Shown in pieces: positions 42,692 to 49,888 of a stretch of 52,479 nucleotides of DNA. A model generated the notes under the pieces. That model was not told where the DNA came from and made no database searches. It saw nothing but the letters and a program-made list of their open reading frames with translations. The translations under genes and the position numbers were made by a program. Each line of letters starts with the position of its first letter. Position 1 is the stretch's first letter. This stretch comes from Moduliflexus sp964602655 (lineage in GTDB: Bacteria; Moduliflexota; Moduliflexia; Moduliflexales; Moduliflexaceae), in NCBI GenBank assembly GCA_964602655.1, contig CAZRSF010000043.1, positions 1 through 52,479 of the forward strand, given 5' to 3'.

Positions 42692-43684
42692 TCAAATCAC
42701 TTTGACAGAATCTCTTTCGACAAGATGAAACGGCATAATAATGCTTTCGCCCACGTTTTTCCCTCCAAGCAGCATATCCACCGCGCGTTCGCCCATGTCA
42801 TAAATCGGCTGGTGAACAGTGGTCAGCGGCGGAATCGCCATTTCGGCAAGCGGAGTGTCGTCATAGCCGATGACTGATAATTGATCGGGAACGTTGATCC
42901 CCTGCTGATACGCATAGGTCAATGCCCCGACCGCCATTTCGTCGCTGGCGGCGAAGACAGCGGTGATGTCCGGAAACTCGCGCAGGAGAGTTTGCATCCC
43001 TTTTATGCCGCTTCGATAGCCAAAATCTCCATACGCAAGATGTTTTTCGGAGACAACAATCCCGGCGTCTTTTAACGCCTGATGGTAGCCGTTGACGCGC
43101 AAAATACCGGCGACAGGATCGTCTTTCGTACCGCTGATCATGCCGATATTTCGGTGTCCGCGTTCGAGCAGGTATGTTGTCGCATGATAGGCGGCGGATT
43201 TATCGTCAACTTTGATATATGGAATTCTTTGATGTTCGCAGGCGGTAGAGACTAATACGACCGGAACCTTCATCGCAAAGACCTGTGCAAGATACTCGTC
43301 TTTTATTGGTTCGCTCGCAAAAATCACGCCGCCGACGCGCTGTTCCGAAAGGACATTCAGATAATTCACAGTATTTTTTCCATTCTCCCCGGTGTGGCAG
43401 ATGATGGCACTGTAATTTTTTTGGCTGGCGGCGTTGACCACGCCATCTAACAGCGCGAACATGAAGCTGCTGGTCAGGCTCGGCAGCAAAATCCCGAATG
43501 TCGAACTCGATTTTTTGACCAATCCTCTCGCAAGCGCATTCGGCGTATAGCCAAGTTGATTCACGACCGCCATCACCGTCCGTTTCGTCTCTTCGGCATA
43601 ACCGGACTGCCCGTTCAAAATTCGCGAGACGGTGGCGACGGATACGTTGGCGTGACGCGCGACATCTTTGATTGTTGCGTTCAT
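42692..43684 (-). CDS. LacI family transcriptional regulator
   Basis: Predicted 330-residue repressor. The N-terminal helix-turn-helix is TIKDVARHANVSVATVSRIL with the following NALARGL hinge helix; the rest is a periplasmic-binding-protein-like sugar sensor (TFGILLPSLTSSFMFALLDG, AVFAASDEMAVGAL, LSVIGYDDTPLAEMAIPPLT). The frame stays open far upstream into the MFS gene, so the start is set at the ATG before the DNA-binding helix. It probably binds the three GTAAACG-type sites nearby, controlling itself, the MFS transporter and perhaps the phosphatase. Confidence 0.93.
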   Translation of the reverse strand: MNATIKDVARHANVSVATVSRILNGQSGYAEETKRTVMAVVNQLGYTPNALARGLVKKSSSTFGILLPSLTSSFMFALLDGVVNAASQKNYSAIICHTGENGKNTVNYLNVLSEQRVGGVIFASEPIKDEYLAQVFAMKVPVVLVSTACEHQRIPYIKVDDKSAAYHATTYLLERGHRNIGMISGTKDDPVAGILRVNGYHQALKDAGIVVSEKHLAYGDFGYRSGIKGMQTLLREFPDITAVFAASDEMAVGALTYAYQQGINVPDQLSVIGYDDTPLAEMAIPPLTTVHQPIYDMGERAVDMLLGGKNVGESIIMPFHLVERDSVKVI

Positions 43685-43699
43685 AATGAAATAATTTGA

Positions 43700-43711
43700 G
43701 TAAACGTTTTC
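43700..43711. promoter_or_regulatory. LacI-type operator 2
   Basis: GTAAACGTTTTC lies 16 bases upstream of the lacI-like start codon, between the two genes. Its core AAACGTTT is a perfect palindrome with central CG, as expected for LacI-family sites. Position suggests autoregulation. Confidence 0.65.
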
Positions 43712-43716
43712 GTCGT

Positions 43717-44925
43717 TTATGCCGATGGCAGCGGTTTGAGGCGCATAAAAAAAGAATACAACCCGAACAGCGCTGCGAACAACAGCGCCAAATAGATCGG
43801 AATGATTTCCAACGAAATATAGCGCGCCAAAATGCCCGCGAAACCCGGTACGAACGCCGCGCCTAATCCGGCGGCGCCGATTTGCATCCCAATCGTATTC
43901 GCCGCATGGCGCGCCCCGACCCGCGATCCCGTGCCAGACACCAGGCCGGGAAAAATGGGGGCGACGGCCAAACCGATCATCGCCACGCCGATGACGCTGA
44001 TGACCGCAAGAGGATTCCACCACAGGAGGATCGCGCCGATGAATGCCGCCGACAGGCTCCCCCGGATTAACAGGTTCACCCCGACATGCCGCGTATAAAG
44101 CCCCGCAGCCATCCGTCCGATGGTAAACATCGCCCAATAGCTGCCTGCCCAGATTCCGGCGACTGATGAGGCGATCCCGCGCGATTCTGTGAGCAGCGTA
44201 TACGCCCAACTCCCTAAGGTCGCTTCTGCGCCGGTATAGAGGAAAAAGAGCAGCAGGCTCAGCCAGACGCGAGGTTGGCGCAGCGTGTCGAGCGTAGATG
44301 TTTTATAGTCGGTCAATTTCCGCTCTTCGCCTGAATCAGGGGAGTGCTCTTTGGTCTGCCAGAGCTTGAGCGTAAAGAGAAAAGAGGTAGCCAGAAGAAT
44401 TTGCGCCACGCCGACCACCACATAGCCCAAACGCCATGTTCCAAAGACATTCAATCCGGCAGTCATGATGATTGGCCCTAATGTGACGCCGATTCCGTAG
44501 CTGGCATGCAGCCATTGCATCAAACCCTCTCCGAAATTGGCGGCGACATAGGTGTTCAGTCCCGCGTCAATCGCGCCTGCGCCCAATCCCGCTGTCACGG
44601 CTAACGGAATCATCACGCCCCAGACGGGCGCGACGGTATAGCCGATCAATCCCGCTCCCGTGATCGCGCAGCTTGCGGCAAGCAGCCCGCCGACGCCTAA
44701 TCGCGCCATGATGCGTCCGCTGAAAAAACTGGAGGTTAAATATCCCGCCGTTCCCGCAAACAGGAGCACGCCGAGGGAATCTAACGGACGCCCGAAAAAT
44801 GCGCGAATCGAAGGCCAGGCAACCCCCATCAATCCATCTGGCAGCCCTAATGAGATGAACGCGATATACGCGAGTAAAATGACGCCGAGTTTCGAACGAT
44901 GTTGATTCCTCAGTTGGTGTGGCAT
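43717..44925 (-). CDS. MFS transporter, probable sugar permease
   Basis: Predicted 402-residue inner-membrane transporter with twelve helices. It shows ISLGLPDGLMGVAWPSIRAF, GYLTSSFFSGRIMARLGVGG and GLGAGAIDAGLNTYVAANFG, similar to FucP-like and YbjJ-like MFS permeases. The LacI-type gene follows 32 bases downstream on the same strand, and an operator-like site lies upstream of this start. Import of a sugar sensed by the regulator is the simplest reading. AGGAGG is well placed before the ATG at 44923-44925. Confidence 0.85.
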   Translation of the reverse strand: MPHQLRNQHRSKLGVILLAYIAFISLGLPDGLMGVAWPSIRAFFGRPLDSLGVLLFAGTAGYLTSSFFSGRIMARLGVGGLLAASCAITGAGLIGYTVAPVWGVMIPLAVTAGLGAGAIDAGLNTYVAANFGEGLMQWLHASYGIGVTLGPIIMTAGLNVFGTWRLGYVVVGVAQILLATSFLFTLKLWQTKEHSPDSGEERKLTDYKTSTLDTLRQPRVWLSLLLFFLYTGAEATLGSWAYTLLTESRGIASSVAGIWAGSYWAMFTIGRMAAGLYTRHVGVNLLIRGSLSAAFIGAILLWWNPLAVISVIGVAMIGLAVAPIFPGLVSGTGSRVGARHAANTIGMQIGAAGLGAAFVPGFAGILARYISLEIIPIYLALLFAALFGLYSFFMRLKPLPSA

Positions 44926-45032
44926 AAATTTTCCTCCTGAGATCGCTGACATCCTGCCGTCAGAATGCCAGTGATCTCAGACATGCTAAAGAATTTATTC
45001 ATATCTACTTATATTTCATCACCGTAATTTAC

Positions 45033-45044
45033 GTAAACGTTTGC
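45033..45044. promoter_or_regulatory. LacI-type operator 3
   Basis: GTAAACGTTTGC, with palindromic core AAACGTTT, lies about 108 bases upstream of the MFS start codon. Together with sites at 42657 and 43700 it defines a small local regulon. Confidence 0.65.
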
Positions 45045-45209
45045 GTTGTCAAGATATTTGCAACCCCGCGCGACCAACGCTGCCGATTTTTCCTTGACAT
45101 GCGACTCGATTTCGCATGTCAGTCTGTTCGGGAAGGCGTTCACAGAAGTTTTTCCAGAAATTACCGATAGGGTTCGAACCCCTGAAAAACCGGACATGAT
45201 GTCTATTGA

Positions 45210-45929
45210 ATGGCGTATATGAATTGGCAAGAACTCGAACAGCACTTCAGCGGCGTTGACGCCCGCAATCCGATTCGTATTTTAGAAACCGCGCTTGAAT
45301 ATTACGGCGACCGCCTGAGCATGGCGGTCAGCTTTCAGGTCGGGAGCGTGGCGCTGATTGACATGCTCTATCGCATCGGTCAAAAAATTCGAGTCGTTTC
45401 GATTGATACGGGACGCCTGCCGGAAGAAACATACGAGTGCGCCAATCGCGTCAGCGAGCGCTATGACATCGCGATTGAATGGGTCTTTCCTCGCCATGAA
45501 GCGGTGGAAACGCTTTTGCGGGAACACGGCGTCTATTCCTTCAAAAAGAGCGTGGCAAACCGGAGAGAATGCTGCGCGATCCGCAGAGTCGAGCCATTGA
45601 GCCGCGCCTTGACCTCCTGCAATGCCTGGACGACGGGGCGGCGTTCGGAACAAGGCGAACGCCGCGAATCCCTCAGCATCGTCGAAGCCGATCCGCTGCG
45701 CCCCGGCAAAATCAAAATCAACCCGTTGCTGCATTGGAGCAGCGCGGAGTTATGGGCGTATGTCCGCAGACACGATGTCCCGTATAATCGCCTGTACGAT
45801 CAAGGGTATCGCTCTATCGGCTGCGAATGCTGTACGCGCCCCTGCCACAGCGACGAAGGCGAGCGCTCAGGGCGTTGGTGGTGGGAGCATGAGGAGATAA
45901 AAGAATGCGGCTTACACGAGGAACGTTAG
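45210..45929 (+). CDS. cysH: Adenylyl/phosphoadenylyl-sulfate reductase
   Basis: Predicted 239-residue enzyme reducing APS (or PAPS) to sulfite in sulfate assimilation. It has the nucleotide loop MAVSFQVGSVALIDM, DTGRLPEETYE, the paired cysteines of NRRECCAIRRVEPL and the IGCECCTRP pair that together bind a [4Fe-4S] cluster in the bacterial APS-reductase type. The catalytic cysteine is in KECGLH near the end. With the CC...CxxC set, APS is the likelier substrate. A relic of a type A palindrome lies at 45168-45185. The ribosome site is not obvious. Confidence 0.9.
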   Translation: MAYMNWQELEQHFSGVDARNPIRILETALEYYGDRLSMAVSFQVGSVALIDMLYRIGQKIRVVSIDTGRLPEETYECANRVSERYDIAIEWVFPRHEAVETLLREHGVYSFKKSVANRRECCAIRRVEPLSRALTSCNAWTTGRRSEQGERRESLSIVEADPLRPGKIKINPLLHWSSAELWAYVRRHDVPYNRLYDQGYRSIGCECCTRPCHSDEGERSGRWWWEHEEIKECGLHEER

Positions 45930-45999
45930 GGATAGAATCTTGCGCAACAACGCTAATACTCAAGTCGGCGACAGCGCGTTAACCGTCGAATCAGAAGAG

Positions 46000-46935
46000 T
46001 CAAGCGGCTTGCCGTCGCAGTGTAATCAGCGCCAATTCGGGGCGGGTGTTATAACGCACGTTGACGCCGGATGTGCCGACGCCGGACGAGGTGTAGCCGG
46101 GGATGTGGCGATACTGCCAGCGTCCGTAGATGAATTCGCCTTTGAAATGCGAATGCGTGATGACCGGGCCGAACAGCGGCAATTGAATCTGCCCGGCGTG
46201 CGTATGTCCGCACAGACAGAAATTGATCGGCTCGGCAGAAAATCTGACGAGAATATTGGTCGCATGAGCCAAGAGAATGCGGAACGCTTGATCGGGAATA
46301 GCGCGGTTCGCTTTGGCGTAATCGTCGCATTTGTAAAAATGCGGATCATCCACGCCGAGCACCCAGATACGCTCACCGTTTCTGGCGATTTCGACCGCTT
46401 CGTTAATCAACATCACAATCCCAAGCCGCTCGAACGGCTTGATCATTTCCCACGAGTCGTGATTGCCTAAAATGCCGATAATCCCTTCTTTGCTGCGAAT
46501 ATGCGGCACGATTTCGTGGAATCGATCCATCATTTTCCGCAAATTGCCGTGCATCCGAAAACGATAGTCTCCTCCCAATAGGCACACATCCGCGTCCACC
46601 GTGTCCAATAACGCGCACAACGGCGCAATCAGAGCGTCGTTGCCGTCAATATGCAAATCCGACATAAATAGCAGGCGAAAACCGTCGAAGCTCGCCGGAA
46701 GCTGCGGATCGACCAGCGTCAATGGCGTCACTCGCAAATCAATCGCATTTCGCGCCCCTTTTTGATATAAGCCGGAAAATTTCAAGACTGGCGTAAGCCA
46801 GGGAATAAACATGGAGAGCGCCTGTTCAATCGTTTCGAAGTGCATCGAACGCTGCCAGAAAATCGGATGCGTCGGATTATAAATCAATTCTTTATCGCGT
46901 CGTTCAGGCTTCACATGTGCAAGAATGCGCTGCAT
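46000..46935 (-). CDS. Metallophosphoesterase
   Basis: Predicted 311-residue calcineurin-like phosphoesterase. The five metal-binding blocks are visible: LLFMSDLHIDG, LLGGDYRF, GILGNHDSWE, ILLAHATN and LCGHTHAGQ. The first 100 residues contain a moderately hydrophobic stretch (LSMFIPWLTPVLKFSGLY) that may associate with the membrane, as in YaeI/LpxH-related enzymes. The substrate is unknown. The ATG at 46933-46935 is preceded by AGAGGAA; the frame upstream runs through nested palindromes and is discounted. It is convergent with cysH. Confidence 0.88.
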   Translation of the reverse strand: MQRILAHVKPERRDKELIYNPTHPIFWQRSMHFETIEQALSMFIPWLTPVLKFSGLYQKGARNAIDLRVTPLTLVDPQLPASFDGFRLLFMSDLHIDGNDALIAPLCALLDTVDADVCLLGGDYRFRMHGNLRKMMDRFHEIVPHIRSKEGIIGILGNHDSWEMIKPFERLGIVMLINEAVEIARNGERIWVLGVDDPHFYKCDDYAKANRAIPDQAFRILLAHATNILVRFSAEPINFCLCGHTHAGQIQLPLFGPVITHSHFKGEFIYGRWQYRHIPGYTSSGVGTSGVNVRYNTRPELALITLRRQAA

Positions 46936-46950
46936 ACATGTTCCTCTTAT

Positions 46951-47188
46951 GGAGACGCCCGACGGGGCGTCTTGCCGAAGAGAGACGCGCCCCGTCGGGG
47001 CAAGGTTGTTAAGTTCTAAAATACGCCATCCGGTCGCCCAGCCATAAATGGCCAGTCTCAAAGCAGAAGCAGGCTGAAGCCCGCTGAACATCTGAACAGG
47101 CGCTTCAGCGTCCTTGAGCCTTGAGACCGGTCATTTATGACTGGGCAGCAGGAGAGAACTTAACAGCCCTGCCCGTCGGGGCGTCTCT
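46951..47188. repeat. Three-layer nested palindrome
   Basis: Outer arms 46981-47017 and 47155-47188 contain AGAGACG, CCCCGTCGGGGC-like cores and TTAAGTTC. Inside, 47037-47061 pairs with 47121-47145 (22 of 25 bases, around CATAAATG/CATTTATG). Innermost, GCTGAAGC (47073-47080) pairs with GCTTCAGC (47102-47109). A separate GACGCCC GAC GGGGCGTC palindrome abuts at 46953-46971. The layering suggests elements inserted one inside the loop of another. It occupies most of the gap between the phosphoesterase and HU genes. Confidence 0.8.
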
Positions 47189-47385
47189 ACGTGAATGAAT
47201 GGCAACAGAAATACACCTGAAAATTCCTTGTCAATCTCTTTTTGCAATATTTCTGTGAAGATTCTCCGCAGTGATTACAAATAGATTTTTTTCTATATTC
47301 GCATTAAACCCTCTTGTGGGTAACGAGTCTGATTGAGGACAGAGGAATTCCGATAACTTCAGAGGAAATCAACTCATAGAGGTGA

Positions 47386-47418
47386 TCAGGTCATGCCGCC
47401 CGCAACGCAATGACCTGA
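47386..47418 (+). promoter_or_regulatory. Leader hairpin of the HU/IHF gene
   Basis: TCAGGTCAT and ATGACCTGA are perfect 9-base inverted repeats with a 15-base loop, ending 27 bases before the start codon. It could be an RNA hairpin controlling translation or an operator. Confidence 0.45.
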
Positions 47419-47445
47419 GAATCATGAACGGAAGGGAGACCCAAC

Positions 47446-47739
47446 ATGACAAAAGCAGAAATCGTAGAACAAGCGTCAGCCGCCATTGATATTCCGAAAC
47501 GAAAAGGCGAAGTGATTGTGAATACGGTCTTGCGCTGCATTATTGACGCGCTGGCCGAAGGCGAACGGGTGGACTTGCGCGGCTTCGGCAGTTTTCGAGT
47601 GAGCGCCCGCAACGACCGCGAAGGCCGCAACCCCCGCACTGGCGAAATGATTGATATTCCGGCGAAGCGCGTGCCGCTGTTCCGCGCCGGGAAAGAATTC
47701 CGCCGCCGCGTGAATGATGAAGAAATGGTGAATGGTTAA
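47446..47739 (+). CDS. HU/IHF family DNA-binding protein
   Basis: A 97-residue nucleoid protein. TKAEIVEQASAAIDIPKRKG is the helical part, and VDLRGFGSFRVSARNDREGR followed by NPRTGEMIDIPAKRVPLFRA the beta arm with the conserved GFGSF and RNPxTGE. The Pro-bearing arm and KxxPxFRAGKEF match IHF as much as HU; which one cannot be told. It bends DNA and shapes the chromosome. GGAAGGGAG precedes the ATG at good spacing. Confidence 0.92.
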   Translation: MTKAEIVEQASAAIDIPKRKGEVIVNTVLRCIIDALAEGERVDLRGFGSFRVSARNDREGRNPRTGEMIDIPAKRVPLFRAGKEFRRRVNDEEMVNG

Positions 47740-47892
47740 GCCTGAGCCTCGCCCTATTCCCTTCGAAAAACAACGAGAGAGCAATGCCCCCATCACTCTT
47801 TCGTTGTTTTCGTCAGCATCGCCGAATTTTTGCTTGACTTCTCTTCCGCCAGCCCGTAAGCTTCTGCCTGTTGAACGTAACAGCCCCGCCCT

Positions 47893-48807
47893 TTGGAAAA
47901 GGGAAAAACAATCATCATTTATTCGGCGACACCTGTGCAAAACTCATACTCAGCCATACGTCTGGACGCGGAAAATATCTCTGGCAGTCTCGCTGGAAAT
48001 CCCATGTTTTCCAATATCTCCCTTTCTATTCATCCCGGAGAATTCGTCGGCATTCTTGGGGCGCAGGAGTCCGGGAAAACGGCGTTGCTGCAAGCGCTGA
48101 GCGGTATCGCTCCCGCGCAATCCGGGACGATGCTCCTGAACGGCGTCAACCTCTACGAGCAGCGCGAACGGTTCAACATGCTCATCGGGTACGTGTTCCA
48201 GCAAGAAACAATCCACCTGACACTGTCTGTCTATGACACCCTCTATTACGCCGCGTTGATTCGCTTCCCGCTCGCCGGTTCCTTCTGGCAGCACGCAAAA
48301 AAGGAGACGATCATCCAGCGAGTCGGCGAAGTGTTGCGTCTGCTCAAGCTCGAAGAGCAGGTGGATGTCAAAATCAAACGCCTGTCAATCGGTCAGCGCA
48401 GAAAGGTGATGCTGGGCGCGGAATTGCTGACCAGTCCGCCGCTGCTTTGCATAGATGAACCGCTCATCGGCCTGAATGCCGCCGAAGAAGAAGACATGCT
48501 CGACCTGCTGCATAAGTTGGCGCGCGAAGGCCGCACCGTGATTCTTGCTACGCATTTGCGTCTGGAAAGCCTGCGGCAGTTGGATTTGATTGCCATATTG
48601 GCGAAAGGGCAGCTTGTGTTCTACGGCCCGCCGCAATTGGCGTTCAATGTCTTCAAAGTCAAAGATTTTTCGGATTTGTACGACAAAATCGAGCGGTTTG
48701 CGCCGGAAGAATTGGCAAAACATTATCGCGCCTCGCCGGTGTATAAAAAATACATTGCGGCGCGCCTGGAAAAACGCTACAAAACCGAGCGCGTTCAGGA
48801 TGAATAG
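47893..48807 (+). CDS. ABC transporter ATPase (ABCG-like)
   Basis: About 300 residues. It has ISLSIHPGEFVGILGAQESG then KTALL (Walker A GAQESGKT), a Q-loop in YVFQQETIHLTLSV, signature LSIGQRRKVMLGAELL, Walker B LLCIDEPLIGL and the switch His in ILATHLRLE. The helical part between Q-loop and signature is long, as in ABCG-type cassettes. No permease lies in the window. The start is doubtful: a TTG at 47893 or a GTG at about 47934 are possible and neither has a clear ribosome site. Confidence 0.8.
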   Translation: MEKGKTIIIYSATPVQNSYSAIRLDAENISGSLAGNPMFSNISLSIHPGEFVGILGAQESGKTALLQALSGIAPAQSGTMLLNGVNLYEQRERFNMLIGYVFQQETIHLTLSVYDTLYYAALIRFPLAGSFWQHAKKETIIQRVGEVLRLLKLEEQVDVKIKRLSIGQRRKVMLGAELLTSPPLLCIDEPLIGLNAAEEEDMLDLLHKLAREGRTVILATHLRLESLRQLDLIAILAKGQLVFYGPPQLAFNVFKVKDFSDLYDKIERFAPEELAKHYRASPVYKKYIAARLEKRYKTERVQDE

Positions 48808-48848
48808 ACCTGTCACACCTTCAAGGTGTCTGACAGCTTTCCTTCTAC

Positions 48849-48881
48849 AACCCTGCCAGGGTTTAAAATCCTGGCAGGGTT
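48849..48881. repeat. Type A palindrome between two ABC ATPase genes
   Basis: AACCCTGCCAGGGTTT and AAATCCTGGCAGGGTT, one mismatch between arms (a T in place of C). It ends nine bases before the next start codon and occupies the usual ribosome-site region of that gene. Confidence 0.85.
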
Positions 48882-48890
48882 CTGCGTATC

Positions 48891-49715
48891 ATGAACCCAA
48901 TTTTAGAATTCCGACAGGTCAGCTATTCCTATCCGACGCAAGACGCGCCTGCGTTGCGCAACGTGTCATTCGCGGTGACGCCGGGCGAATTTCTCGGCAT
49001 TCTTGGGGCGGACGAATCGGGTAAAACGACGCTTGCCAAACTCTGCACAGGTCGCGTATTGCCATCGGCAGGCGTAGTCTATGCCGGAGGTATTCTGTTG
49101 AAACCGCCGCCCGCTGAAAGGCCGATTCGGATCGGCATCGTCTTTTCCGACCCGGAAAACCAGATTGTCGGCACGACGGTCGAAGAAGACGTGGCGTTCG
49201 GATTGGGAAATCTCTGTGTGCCGCCCGACGATATGCGCCGCAGCGTGGATGAATACCTCGACCGGTTCGGATTTGCGGCGTACGCGAAACGCTCGCCTCG
49301 CGAACTGTCCGGCGGCGAGCAGCAGAAATTATGTCTCGCGGGCGTGCTGGCGATGCAGCCGGATTGCCTGATTGTGGATGAACCGCTCAGTTTTTTGGAC
49401 GCGAAAAGTCGCGGCGAATTGCTGCGCCTTTTGCTTGACATCAACCGCGCTGGCACGACAATCGTTTACCTGACGCACGATCTTCAGGAACTCGGCGCGG
49501 CGCAACGTATTTTGCTGTTAAAACAAGGCGCGATCATGCGCGAAACCGACTACGCGGCGTTGTGGAATGCACCGAATTTGTTAGAATTGGCGGGAATCGC
49601 TGCCCCTGAATTGCTGCGATTTCGCGCCAGACTGCGCGAACAAGGCTTTTCGATTCGCGACGATTCTGTCACGCCGGACACGATTGCGACCGATGTGATA
49701 AACATGGACAAATAG
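48891..49715 (+). CDS. ECF/CbiO-type ABC ATPase
   Basis: Predicted 274-residue ATPase of the energy-coupling-factor kind. Markers are VSYSYPTQDAPALRNVSF, Walker A GADESGKTT, the ECF-type Q-loop FSDPENQIVGTTVEEDVAFG, signature LSGGEQQKLCLAGVLAM, Walker B CLIVDEPLSFLD and the switch His in YLTHDLQEL. Normally it would work with a T-component and a substrate-binding S-component, neither of which is in this window. Its Walker A shares the odd ESGKT with the upstream ATPase. The ribosome site is displaced by a type A palindrome. Confidence 0.85.
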   Translation: MNPILEFRQVSYSYPTQDAPALRNVSFAVTPGEFLGILGADESGKTTLAKLCTGRVLPSAGVVYAGGILLKPPPAERPIRIGIVFSDPENQIVGTTVEEDVAFGLGNLCVPPDDMRRSVDEYLDRFGFAAYAKRSPRELSGGEQQKLCLAGVLAMQPDCLIVDEPLSFLDAKSRGELLRLLLDINRAGTTIVYLTHDLQELGAAQRILLLKQGAIMRETDYAALWNAPNLLELAGIAAPELLRFRARLREQGFSIRDDSVTPDTIATDVINMDK

Positions 49716-49749
49716 AATACTGATTTTCCTCCAGATGTGAATGAATGTT

Positions 49750-49850
49750 AAAAAATTATTCCGGTAATCCCTTTCCCTGAGCTTGTCGAAGGGAACGGGC
49801 ATCGCTCGTTTCGACAAGCTCAACGAGCGGCATTGCCGAATTATTTTTTT
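49750..49850. repeat. Composite palindrome (GAGCTTGTCGAA core)
   Basis: GAGCTTGTCGAA (49779-49790) and TTCGACAAGCTC (49810-49821) are perfect; outer AT-rich flanks (AAAAATTATTCCGG and CCGAATTATTTTT) also pair imperfectly. It fills the gap between the ECF-type ATPase and the Ycf46-like gene. Confidence 0.75.
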
Positions 49851-49888
49851 AATAATCATCAACCTCTGGGAATTTTCCATCAATTACT

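Noticed and set aside
43685..44209. Long N-terminal extension of the LacI-type gene
   Set aside because: The frame is open antisense-like through the MFS gene on the same strand, but the helix-turn-helix begins normally at the ATG at 43682-43684; the extension is low-complexity and overlaps a well supported gene.
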